NCBI GenBank assembly: GCA_041497995.1
Contig: JBGQHM010000118.1
Span: forward strand, 1-16,039
DNA: 16,039 bases
Reading direction: 5' to 3'
DNA from: DATKMS01 sp041497995
GTDB lineage: Bacteria > Desulfobacterota > Binatia > HRBIN30
Under the pieces are notes generated by a model. That model made no database searches and was not told where the DNA came from. It worked only from the letters and a program-made list of their open reading frames with translations. Both the position numbers and the translations under genes were made by a program. Below, piece after piece: positions 6,916-15,100 of the stretch (position 1 is its first letter; each line of letters opens with the position of its first letter).

Positions 6916-7599
6916 TCAAGGCTCGGAGGTCACCAAGCCGCAGCGGATCGCGTAGCGCACCAGCCCTGCCACGTTGTGGATGTCGAGCCGCTTCATCAGT
7001 TGCATGCGATGGGTCTCGACGGTCTTCACGCTGACGTTGAGCGCCGCCGCAACTTCCTTGGTCTTCCGCCCCTCGGCAATCAAGCGCAACACCTCGCGCT
7101 GCCGACGGCTCAATTCGATCAATGGGCGGGGCGCGCCGGCGCGGCCGAGGCTCGCATGCCGCGCGCGCAGCGCTGGGCTGAGATACATCTCGCCTCGCGC
7201 CACGGCGGCGACTGCTGCCTCGAGCTCGGTCGCCGCCACGTCCTTCAGAAGATAACCGCCGGCGCCGTCGCGAACGGTTTGCCGGACGTACTCGTCGTTG
7301 GCGTGCATGGACAACATCAGGACGCGCGTTTGCGGAGAGACCTTACGCATGCGCTTCAAGGTCTCGATCCCGTCGAACTCCGGCATCGCGACGTCCATCA
7401 ACACGACGTTCGGCCGCCGCCGGCTCGCCAACACCAGTGCCTCGCGCCCGTTGCTGGCTTCGCCGACGACCTCGATCTGCGGGAGGGTTTCGAGCAAGGC
7501 GCGAATGCCGGAGCGCACCAGCGTGTGATCGTCGACGAGCAGCACGCGAATCGGTCTGGGCACGGCGCGTCGTTTCGGCGCACGGATCGCTGCGGTCAT
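6916..7599 (-). CDS. NarL/FixJ-type response regulator (REC-GerE), paired with the kinase upstream
   Basis: A 227-residue receiver plus LuxR-type helix-turn-helix DNA-binding regulator. The receiver (about 17-135) has acidic residues in LLVDDH at 23-24, phospho-acceptor Asp69 in VVLMDVAMP, a Ser in MLSMHA at about 98 and Lys119 in GYLLKD. The GerE domain (about 160-225) has LSRRQREVLRLIAEG and VSVKTVETHR. I start at ATG 7599 because it overlaps the kinase stop as ATGA; an upstream in-frame ATG at 7629 would add 10 residues and lies deeper in the kinase gene. The tight coupling says its partner is the HisKA_3 kinase at 7596-8702. Its DNA-recognition helix closely resembles that of the regulator at 9168-9833, so overlapping target sites are possible. 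Confidence 0.95.
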   Translation of the reverse strand: MTAAIRAPKRRAVPRPIRVLLVDDHTLVRSGIRALLETLPQIEVVGEASNGREALVLASRRRPNVVLMDVAMPEFDGIETLKRMRKVSPQTRVLMLSMHANDEYVRQTVRDGAGGYLLKDVAATELEAAVAAVARGEMYLSPALRARHASLGRAGAPRPLIELSRRQREVLRLIAEGRKTKEVAAALNVSVKTVETHRMQLMKRLDIHNVAGLVRYAIRCGLVTSEP

Positions 7600-8702
7600 C
7601 GGCCTGGTCGCCTCGAAAGCGGCACGCACGCGCTGACGGTGGTCCCCTGCCCGGGCGTGCCGCGGATCGTCATCCGGCCGCCGACCAACTCAATGCGTTC
7701 GCGCATGCCGAGCAGCCCGAGGGCATGCGCACCGAGCCGTTCGGCCTCCGTAATGCCCCTGCCGTCGTCGGCGACTTCGACCGCGAGCTGGCCATCGTGC
7801 GTCTGCACGGCGACGCGCGCATGGCGCGCCCGGGCATGGCGCGCCACGTTGGTCAGGGCTTCCTGGACCATGCGAAAGAGCGCCGTTGAAGCGTTCACAT
7901 CCAAGGCAAGCGCGACGCGCGTGCCGCGAAACGCGCAGGCGATGCCGGTGCGCGCCCGGAACTCATGCACCTGCCAGCGGATGGCCGCCAGCAACCCCAG
8001 ATCGTCGAGCTCCGGTGGACGCAGGTCGGCAGAGATCCGGCGTACCGTATCGAGCGTCCCAGCGATGAGCTGAGCCATCTTGGGGATCTTCTCGAGTATG
8101 CGGCCCGGTGGTCGTAGCTGCGCAACCTCTTTCTCGAGCGCGGCCAGCTGGAGCCTCAGCCCGGTCAACGCTTGCCCGAGCTCATCGTGCATCTCGCGTC
8201 CGATGCGTCTGCCTTCCTCCTCGCGTGAAGACTGTAGACGCGCCGACAGGGCCCGCAGCTGCTCACGCGAGCGCCGCAGCTCGTCTTCCGCCCGCTTGCG
8301 CTCGGTGACGTCTTCGGAAACGCCCGCGATGCGATAGACCTCCCCACTCTCATTGCGGATGGGGAACGCCCGCGAGCGTATCCATCGGATCACGCCGTCC
8401 GGCCGCACAATCCGAAATTCTTCGTCGAACTCTCCGGTCAGCTGCTTCGGCAGGGCGGTAAAGATGCGTTCACGATCGTCCAGATGCACAGACTCGAGGA
8501 GGCTGGTCCGGTCTACGCATGCCGGGTCACGAGCCCAGATCTCGCGATACGCCGGACTGACGTACAGGATGTCGCCGGTCGCCGGATCGGTGAGCCACAG
8601 GACTTCGCGGATGTTCTCCACCAACTCGCGAAGCCTCTGGTCGCTCAACCGGTCTGACCCACGTCCTTGGCGCCGGCGCCTGGTGTCCGCCACAACTGCC
8701 AT
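7596..8702 (-). CDS. Soluble PAS-HisKA_3 sensor histidine kinase
   Basis: A 368-residue cytosolic kinase with no membrane segment. A PAS_3-type domain (about 20-137) opens with LVENIREVLWLTDP and ends in GVSEDVTERKR. A coiled-coil linker leads to the HisKA_3 dimerisation/phosphotransfer domain (about 160-230) with the H-box RRIGREMHDELGQALTGL; His172 is the expected phospho-acceptor. The HATPase domain (about 268-362) has the N-box EALTNVARHA, DDGRGI and GLLGMRERIELVGG. ATG 8702 is the first possible start after the in-frame stop upstream. It has no clear ribosome-binding site; the only GGAGG is about 20 bases away. The stop TGA is shared with the regulator start (ATGA), so the two are co-translated. 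It is probably a paralogue of the larger kinase at 9830-11899, with one PAS domain and no membrane anchor. Confidence 0.95.
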   Translation of the reverse strand: MAVVADTRRRRQGRGSDRLSDQRLRELVENIREVLWLTDPATGDILYVSPAYREIWARDPACVDRTSLLESVHLDDRERIFTALPKQLTGEFDEEFRIVRPDGVIRWIRSRAFPIRNESGEVYRIAGVSEDVTERKRAEDELRRSREQLRALSARLQSSREEEGRRIGREMHDELGQALTGLRLQLAALEKEVAQLRPPGRILEKIPKMAQLIAGTLDTVRRISADLRPPELDDLGLLAAIRWQVHEFRARTGIACAFRGTRVALALDVNASTALFRMVQEALTNVARHARARHARVAVQTHDGQLAVEVADDGRGITEAERLGAHALGLLGMRERIELVGGRMTIRGTPGQGTTVSACVPLSRRPGR

Positions 8703-8807
8703 TGGTCGAGGTACCGCTGTTTCGATGCCTCCGTTGTTATCGGAAGAGCCGCTGCATGATGGTCAGGGCTCTTCGGAGTTCTCTTTTGCAACCGAGAAAA
8801 CCCATGA

Positions 8808-8838
8808 TCGGTGGTGCCATGCGGCGAGATGCCACCGA
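8808..8838 (-). promoter_or_regulatory. Imperfect stem-loop sequence in the leader of the soluble kinase gene
   Basis: On the plus strand TCGGTGG-TGC-CAT pairs with ATG-CCACCGA, giving 10 base pairs with a 3-base bulge and an 8-base loop. It would lie in the 5' leader about 105 bases before ATG 8702 if transcription starts at the element further upstream. The role is unknown, and it may be chance. Confidence 0.25.
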
Positions 8839-8954
8839 CATCCACCTTTGTCGCGCGGTGTTCGTACGTCACAAACCCGCGACGGGACTGCTCCACACGC
8901 AATCGCCACGTTCTCTCGTCGCCGGCGCCACCCATCGCCATTACACAAGGAGCT

Positions 8955-8999
8955 TCAATTCAACTGTGTACCCCCTGCGGCACAATTGTTCAACGCCCT
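8955..8999 (-). promoter_or_regulatory. Operon-leader element, copy 1 (upstream of soluble kinase operon)
   Basis: On the minus strand the order is AGGG, GTTGAA, CAATT, GCCG, GTAC, then GTTGAATTGA. The same order of blocks occurs at 12045-12088 upstream of the other kinase operon, with the two GTTGAA boxes 30 bp apart here. TTGAAC-N17-TACACA within it is also a possible but weak sigma-70 promoter. Confidence 0.5.
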
Positions 9000-9167
9000 A
9001 CACCCCCCACTACGGTCAGACGTCAAGCACCGCGGGGCACGTTGATCATTAGCCGGGCTCCGCACGTTGCTTCGATCGGGAGAATCCTGAGTTGGAGAAA
9101 ATACCGGCAAAACGCAGGGAGGAGCTGCACGGCGCCAGCGAGGCTTCACGCCCCAGAAGCGGCTGGT

Positions 9168-9833
9168 TTACTGCTCGGGCGAGACCAGGCCGGTCCGAAT
9201 GGCATAGCGCACCAACCCCACGATATCGTGGATGTCGAGGCGCTCCATGAGCTCCGCGCGATGCGTCTCGACCGTCTTGACGCTGAGAGCAAGGGTCTGC
9301 GCAATCCCCTTCGTCGAGTGCCCCTCGGCGATGAGCTGCAGGATTTCGCGTTGGCGCGGGGTCAGCAATTCGTGCGGGCTGTCCTCCCCGACAGGCCCAC
9401 CCTGGACGCGACGGACGTAGTCGGCGACGACGCGTTTCGAGACGGCGGGGCTCAGATACGTTTCGCCGTTGGCCGTCGCCTTGATGGCGATTTCGAGCTC
9501 AGGCGCGCTCGCTTCCTTCAGCAAGTAGCCCGCCGCACCGGCGCGCAGCGCCTGCAGGACATACTCCTCGCTCGCATGCATGGAGAGCATGATGATGCGC
9601 ACCTGTGGAAACTCTTTGGCCGCACGGGCGGTGGCCTCCAACCCATTCATCCCGGCCATACCGATGTCCATGAGTACGACATCGGGCTGCAGCGTTTTGA
9701 TCAATCGCAGCGCCTCACGGCCGTCGCTCGCCTCCGCGACCACGTGGATGTTCGGCTGCGCGTCGATCAACGCGCGCAGACCGGCGCGCACCAAACCGTG
9801 GTCATCAACGAGCAAGACGTGTATCGGCTTCAT
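9168..9833 (-). CDS. NarL/FixJ-type response regulator (REC-GerE), paired with the MHYT-remnant kinase
   Basis: A 221-residue regulator. The receiver (about 4-120) has VLLVDDH (Asp10, Asp11), phospho-acceptor Asp56 in VVLMDIGM, Ser84 in IMLSMHA and Lys106 in GYLLKEA. The GerE DNA-binding domain (about 153-218) has LLTPRQREILQLIAEG and ALSVKTVETHR. The loop after the phospho-Asp reads GMAGMNG, lacking the proline of the usual MPGM/D/NG. The ATG at 9833 overlaps the kinase stop as ATGA, so the pair is translationally coupled. It is clearly related to the regulator at 6916-7599, especially over the recognition helix and the RLDIH..GLVRYAIR segment. A DNA-binding transcription factor is the most likely output. 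Confidence 0.96.
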   Translation of the reverse strand: MKPIHVLLVDDHGLVRAGLRALIDAQPNIHVVAEASDGREALRLIKTLQPDVVLMDIGMAGMNGLEATARAAKEFPQVRIIMLSMHASEEYVLQALRAGAAGYLLKEASAPELEIAIKATANGETYLSPAVSKRVVADYVRRVQGGPVGEDSPHELLTPRQREILQLIAEGHSTKGIAQTLALSVKTVETHRAELMERLDIHDIVGLVRYAIRTGLVSPEQ

Positions 9834-11899
9834 GAGGAGCCTTCAGGGGGCGCGGTCGACGGCGCAGCTGCAGCAGCGATCGGGAGAGACATTCGAATCC
9901 CCGTTCCGCTGGCGGGCGTCGAGCTGATGTCGAGCCGCCCGCCTACCAACGCGACGCGCTCTTGCATTCCGAGCACACCAAAGCTGCGCCCACCGAGTGC
10001 GCGCCGGTGTGTGGCATAGACGTCAAACCCCACACCGTCATCGAGAATGGTCAGCAGCAGTTCGCCGTTCCGCCGGCGTACGTCGAGCCACACCTCTGTC
10101 GCGTGGGCGTGCCGAGCGGCATTCGTCAACGCTTCCTGCGCGACCCGAAAGCACACCGTCTCCAGGTGTGTCGGGAGCCGCAGATCAGGGTGGTCGCTGG
10201 TGAACCGTGTCCTCCACCCGGTCCGTTGTGCCTGACGGTCCAGGTACCAGCGCAGCGCCGCGGCGAGTCCGAGATCGTCGAGCAGCGACGGCCGCAGGTC
10301 GAGCGAAAGATTGCGCACCTGCTGCAACGTGCGTTCGGCGATGTCGATGCTTTCATCGAGTGCCGGAACCGCGGCCCCCGCCGTTCGCTGAACGGATTGC
10401 AGGTTGAACTTCAACGCGGTGAGCGCCTGACCAATCTCGTCGTGCAGCTCGCGGGCGATACGCCGACGTTCCTCTTCCTGCGCCTCCACCAGCTGACGCG
10501 AGAGGCTCTGCAGCCGCTCGCGTGCGGTTTCGACCTGCGCGAAGAGACGCGCATTCTCTGCCTCGGCCTGTTTGCGCTCGGTGATGTTGGTGGCAAAGAC
10601 GGCCAGCCCCTCGGACACAGGATAGAAGCGATTCTGCCACCAGGTGTCGGCGGTCAGATAGTGGAAGTCGAAGGCCGCGGGAAGACGTTCGTCCATCGCG
10701 CGATGATACTGGCGATCCAATTCGGTGCCGACGATGCCCGGATAGAACTCCCACAGCCTACGTCCCACGATCTGTTCGCGGGCTCGGCCGAGAGCACGGA
10801 CCGCGGCGTCGTTGACGTAACGGCAACGCCAATCCCGGTCGAGGAGAATGTGGACATCGGCGACGCTGCTCAGAACAGACTCGGTGCGCACCTGAGCCTC
10901 CCGCAGCGCCTCCTCGGCCCGTTTGCGCTCGGTGATGTCCGTGCTGACGCCTACGAAACCAATGGCGTCACCGCGCGTTCCTCCGATCGTTGCGAGGTAG
11001 GCATAGCTCGGAAAGGTGCTGCCGTCCTTTCGGCGGACAACAAACTCACCTTCCCAATATCCGGTGGTCTTCATTGACTCGATTATCGCTTCACCGGCAC
11101 GCCGACTTTCATCGGGCACGATCAAGTCTAAGACCCTTCGTCCGAGGACGTCTTCTGACTTCCATTGGTAGAGAGTTTCAGCGAAGCGGTTCCACGAGGT
11201 GACTTTGAATTCAAGATCGGTCGCGATCAGCGCGTTCCGAACGTGATCGAGGAGCGAGGCTTGGAAATGGATCTGCTGTTCTGATCGTCTGCGCTCGGTG
11301 ATGTCGCGGAACATCGCATACACCGCAACCTGTCCCCCGGGTACTGAGACGGGGACGCGGACGATGGAAATGTGCAAACGGCTGCCGTCCTTGCGCTGGC
11401 GAACGCCCTCCGCCTCTACACGCTGCCCGCGCGCCGACAGGTCTGCGCCGCGCCGATGCTCCTCTCGTGAGTCCTCGGGCACGATCAGCTCACCGAGGCG
11501 GCGGCCCAGGGCGTCTGGCGGAGCATATCCAAAGACGCGAGTGAACTGCCTGTTGACGCGGACGACCTGATCGTCTGGGGTCAACAAGGCGACCGCTTCC
11601 GGCGCCTGCTCGAACAACTCATCGAGCAGTACCCTCTGCCTCTGCAGCCGGCCCACCAGCGCGGTCGTCACCGCAGCGCCAAGAATCATCAGGGTGACGA
11701 AGCGAATGCTGATGGGCGAGATGCTCTGTATGGACCAAATGCCGATTCCCATGGCTGTCGCGGCGCCGATCAGCCACCCCAGCCGTGCCGCCCCGTGAGC
11801 GGCGCTCCGACGAACAGCGAGACGAAGTGCGGTGTACGACGCCAGCACGGCGATCGACACAGACAGCGCAGCTAGACGATAGTCGTAGGTACCGACCAT
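9830..11899 (-). CDS. Membrane PAS-PAS-PAS HisKA_3 sensor kinase with truncated MHYT-like N-terminus
   Basis: 689 residues from ATG 11899; 696 from the alternative ATG 11920. I prefer 11899 because GGAG lies six bases upstream and the protein then begins MVGTYDYRL, as MHYT proteins do. Using the longer numbering: TM1 about 14-34 and TM2 about 47-63 match the first two helices of an MHYT sensor (YDYRLAALS, LASYTAL, GIGIWS), but the Met-His-Tyr-Thr motif is absent, replaced by IQSISP, and only one more helix (about 72-90) follows. Three PAS domains follow, at about 97-212, 220-335 and 345-450. The HisKA_3 H-box ERRRIARELHDEIGQALTAL has His493, and the HATPase domain (about 585-682) has ALTNAARHA, DDGVGF and GVLGMQERV. 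It should autophosphorylate and pass phosphate to the regulator encoded directly downstream (ATGA overlap). Confidence 0.95.
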   Translation of the reverse strand: MVGTYDYRLAALSVSIAVLASYTALRLAVRRSAAHGAARLGWLIGAATAMGIGIWSIQSISPISIRFVTLMILGAAVTTALVGRLQRQRVLLDELFEQAPEAVALLTPDDQVVRVNRQFTRVFGYAPPDALGRRLGELIVPEDSREEHRRGADLSARGQRVEAEGVRQRKDGSRLHISIVRVPVSVPGGQVAVYAMFRDITERRRSEQQIHFQASLLDHVRNALIATDLEFKVTSWNRFAETLYQWKSEDVLGRRVLDLIVPDESRRAGEAIIESMKTTGYWEGEFVVRRKDGSTFPSYAYLATIGGTRGDAIGFVGVSTDITERKRAEEALREAQVRTESVLSSVADVHILLDRDWRCRYVNDAAVRALGRAREQIVGRRLWEFYPGIVGTELDRQYHRAMDERLPAAFDFHYLTADTWWQNRFYPVSEGLAVFATNITERKQAEAENARLFAQVETARERLQSLSRQLVEAQEEERRRIARELHDEIGQALTALKFNLQSVQRTAGAAVPALDESIDIAERTLQQVRNLSLDLRPSLLDDLGLAAALRWYLDRQAQRTGWRTRFTSDHPDLRLPTHLETVCFRVAQEALTNAARHAHATEVWLDVRRRNGELLLTILDDGVGFDVYATHRRALGGRSFGVLGMQERVALVGGRLDISSTPASGTGIRMSLPIAAAAAPSTAPPEGSS

Positions 11900-12175
11900 A
11901 GAGGGCTCCGGAGAGGTCATAGTCTGGACTCTGGGTGGTCGGCGACCAGGTGTGCGCCGCTCTGAGGGCTGTCGGTTGGTTGTGGAAGGCTCACGAGCCG
12001 CTTCCTCCTAGCAACAGAATGAAGCCGTCACGCCTACAAGAGACTCAATTCAACACGTACTCCGACGGAAGAATTTTTCAACAACCCTGCGCTTTATTGT
12101 ACGCCCTTGCCTACGCGCATGACGCCGAGCGGAACACCCCGGCAGCTCGCGGCGGTGAACGCTGGCGAACGACGA
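11900..12175. other. 276-bp intergenic region upstream of the MHYT-remnant kinase operon
   Basis: No gene is seen. It contains the second operon-leader element at 12045-12088. A possible -10-like TACAAT on the minus strand lies at about 12096-12101 without a convincing -35. No strong terminator follows the hybrid kinase stop at 12176; the best stem is 5 bp with a 14-base loop and no U run. Confidence 0.6.
12045..12088 (-). promoter_or_regulatory. Operon-leader element, copy 2 (upstream of MHYT-remnant kinase operon)
   Basis: On the minus strand the order is AGGG, GTTGAA, AAATT, TCCG, GTAC, then GTTGAATTGA, matching the blocks at 8955-8999. The two GTTGAA boxes are 28 bp apart here and 30 bp apart there. 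It lies about 146 bp before ATG 11899. It could be a shared regulator site or a shared promoter. Confidence 0.5.
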
Positions 12176-15100
12176 CTAGACGCTGCCGTCGCCAACAGCT
12201 GCGGCGCTGTCTCCGGTCGCGCCCTCGATGATCGCCAGAAGTTTCCCTGCATCGACCGGTTTGGACACGTAGCCGTCCATCCCTGCCGCTAGGCAGCGTG
12301 CCTCGTCGCCCTTCATGGCATGGGCCGTCATGGCGATGATCGGGACATGTGCCCCGCTGCGCTGCTCGCGTTCGCGGATCACCGCCGTGGCCTCGAACCC
12401 GTCCATCTCGGGCATCTGCACATCCATCAACACGACGTCAAAGGGCTGTTGTTCCCAGAGCGCCACAGCGCGCGCACCGTTGGGCGCCACTACCACGCAG
12501 TGCCCGCGCTTCTCCAGCAGGCGGACAGCCAGCTTCTGATTCACGGCGTTGTCCTCAGCCAGCAAGATGTGCAGCCGGCGCTCATCATGCTGCAGCGGGA
12601 CAGATCGCGTCGCCGGTTCCGCGACCCCGACGGCGGCGTGCGTCTCTGCTGATTGATCCGGCGGCGCACCGAGGGCCAGCAGGAACGCCCGGAGCAGCTC
12701 CTCCCGCTGCGCCGGTCGCCGCAGACAGGCCGCGACGCCGAAGTGTTGGCAACGGCCGGCGTCACCCACTCGCTCCTCGGAGGTGAGCGCCATGAGCGTG
12801 ATCGCGGAAATCGTGGGATGCTGTTGGATCTGCTTGATGAGCGCGACACCATCCAGACCCGGCTGGTCGACGGCGATGAGGGCCACGGCAAAGGGCGCCC
12901 CTTCATCGCTGGCGCGCTGCATCAGTGGCGGCGCCGCAGGTCCATGGTCCAGCGCCGTAGGATCCATCTGCCACATGCGCAACATGTCGACGAGGACGCG
13001 TCCGTTGGCGTTGTCGGCGTCGACCACCAGGACTCGCAAGCCGCGCAGGTAGGACAGCTCCGGCGGCACATCGTGGGCGTTGGGTGTTTGGGCGCGCAAC
13101 CGAACGGTGAAATGAAACGTGCTGCCGCAGCCCACGGTGCTCTCCACCCACATGCGGCCACCCATCAGCTCCACCAGCTGCGAGGAGATGGTCAGGCCAA
13201 GCCCCGTACCGCCGTAGCGGCGCGCCATGGAGCCATCGGCTTGCGCAAACGCGCCGAATATCAGCTCCTGCTTCTGCGGCGGGATGCCGACGCCACTGTC
13301 GCGGACGGAGAAGTGGAGATCGACTGCAGATTGCGGAATGCGCATGCCGGGTTGGCCTTCCCCACACTCCGCAGTCGGCATGTCGCACTCCGCAAAGCCC
13401 ACCTCCACCATCACGTCACCCGCTTCGGTAAACTTGATCGCGTTGCCCACGAGGTTGACCAAGACTTGACGCAGCCGGCCGTCGTCGCCGACGAGGAGGT
13501 TGGGGAGCGCGGGGTTCACTGAGGAGGTCAGCCGCAGGCCCTTCTGGCTAGCGCGCACGGCCAGGGGCTTCAAGGTGTCATCGAGCATCTGCGACAATCG
13601 GAAGTCGATCGGGTCGAGGTCGAGCTTGCCTGCCTCGACCTTGGAGAAGTCGAGGATGTCATTGATGACGCTCAGCAGGTAGTCAGCCGACTCCTTGACC
13701 ATGTCGAGACACTCGCGTTGCTCGCTGCTCAGGTCGGTGTGCAGGGCCAGCTCGGTCATGCCGAGGATCCCGTTCATCGGTGTGCGGATCTCGTGGCTGA
13801 CGTTGGCGAGGAACTCGCTCTTCGCGCGGTTGGCCGCTTCGGCGGCGTCCTTCGCTTGCTGGAGCTGCGCTTCCACTCGCTTGCGGGCGGTGACATCGCG
13901 CGCGATACCTTGGACGCCGACGGGAACGCCGTCGCGGTGGATGAGCCGCGTGTTGACCTCGACCGGCAGGCGACGCCCATCCTTGGTGATGATGTCCAGT
14001 TCGTATGGAGGGAGAGTTTCGCCCGCGAGCTGGCGGAGCGCAGCCTGCATGGCGGTCTCCAGATGCTCAGGCGCGACGATGTCGGCAATGCTGCGAGCGC
14101 ACGCCTCGGCTCGCGTGTAGCCGATGAGGCGTTCGGCGGCGGCGTTCATGGAGGTGAAGTGTCCCTCGAGGTCGTGGGTGTACACCATGTCGGTGGCGTT
14201 CTCGAGCAGCTCACGATAGCGTTCTTCACTCTGTCGCAATGCCACTTCGGCCTGTTGGCGCTCGGTGACGTCGCGCGAGTTGATCACAACGGGTCCCAGG
14301 CTCGACCCTTCGGGCAGGGTGCTGGCTAGGGTCTCCATGAGGCGCCACGACCCGTTGGTGTGCCGCACTCGGATGAGCAACGGTTCTTCATCGCCCACAT
14401 GGGTAACCCGCCGCATGAATCCGGTGAGGGCCTCGGCGTGGTCGTCGGGGTGAATCAAGCCGAAGATGTTCGTCCCGACCAGGTCCTCCGCGCCGTACCC
14501 CGTGATGCGGGTGATCGAGGGGCTCTGATAGCGGATGGTGCCATCTACGTCGACCACGGTGATCAGGTCACGGCCCTGTTCGATCAAAGAACGGAAATGT
14601 TGCTCGCTCTGTCGAAGGAGCTCCTCGCTGGCGTGCAGCGCAAGGGTGCGTTCTTCGATAGCGATGCGGTAGCGTTGCAACTCATAGGCGACGTACAGCG
14701 ACGCAATCAACGCCACTGCCATCGCCACCGCGGGGTAGCCGAAGGTGGCCGTGTGGCTGCCGGTGACCGTGTACATGTTCCACAACAGCGCCGCCCCGGC
14801 CACGACCACCGAGGCAAGTTGCGCGCGCACGCCCCATGGCAACAGCGCCGCCGACGCAATGGCCATCACGGTGAAGGCCAACGGAGTGGACGTGATGTCG
14901 TGCCGGAGGATGGCGGAGGCCGCGGTCATGACGTAGATGCTGCTCACGGTCAGCACCGCCAGGGGCACAGCGCGCGGCCAGATGCGCGGATCGCGCAGCC
15001 GCAACCGCACGGCCACCAGTGCCGCAATCTCGATCAGCTTGATCATATAGAGCTGCGGCACCTCGGCCCACATGAGCCGCACGTCGCGCAGCGCGTACAG

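Larger units (their letters stand above)
8703..9167. other. 465-bp intergenic region between the two kinase-regulator operons
   Basis: No gene is credible here. A 98-codon minus-strand frame (8941-8645) overlaps the kinase start, lacks a ribosome-binding site and shows no domain. The region holds the conserved operon-leader element at 8955-8999 and an imperfect stem-loop sequence at 8808-8838. I see no obvious intrinsic terminator after the regulator stop at 9168. Confidence 0.7.

Noticed and set aside
8975..8995. Sigma-54-like GGCAC-N5-TTCAA on the plus strand
   Set aside because: The -12 element lacks GC, and there is no plus-strand gene downstream for it to serve.
8811..10019. Plus-strand open frame of 402 codons covering the intergenic region and the NarL-type regulator
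   Set aside because: Most of it is antisense to a certain regulator gene and the intergenic part shows no domain or ribosome-binding site.
12120..12175. Terminator hairpin after the hybrid kinase
   Set aside because: The best stem is CGAGC/GCTCG with a 14-base loop and no U run.
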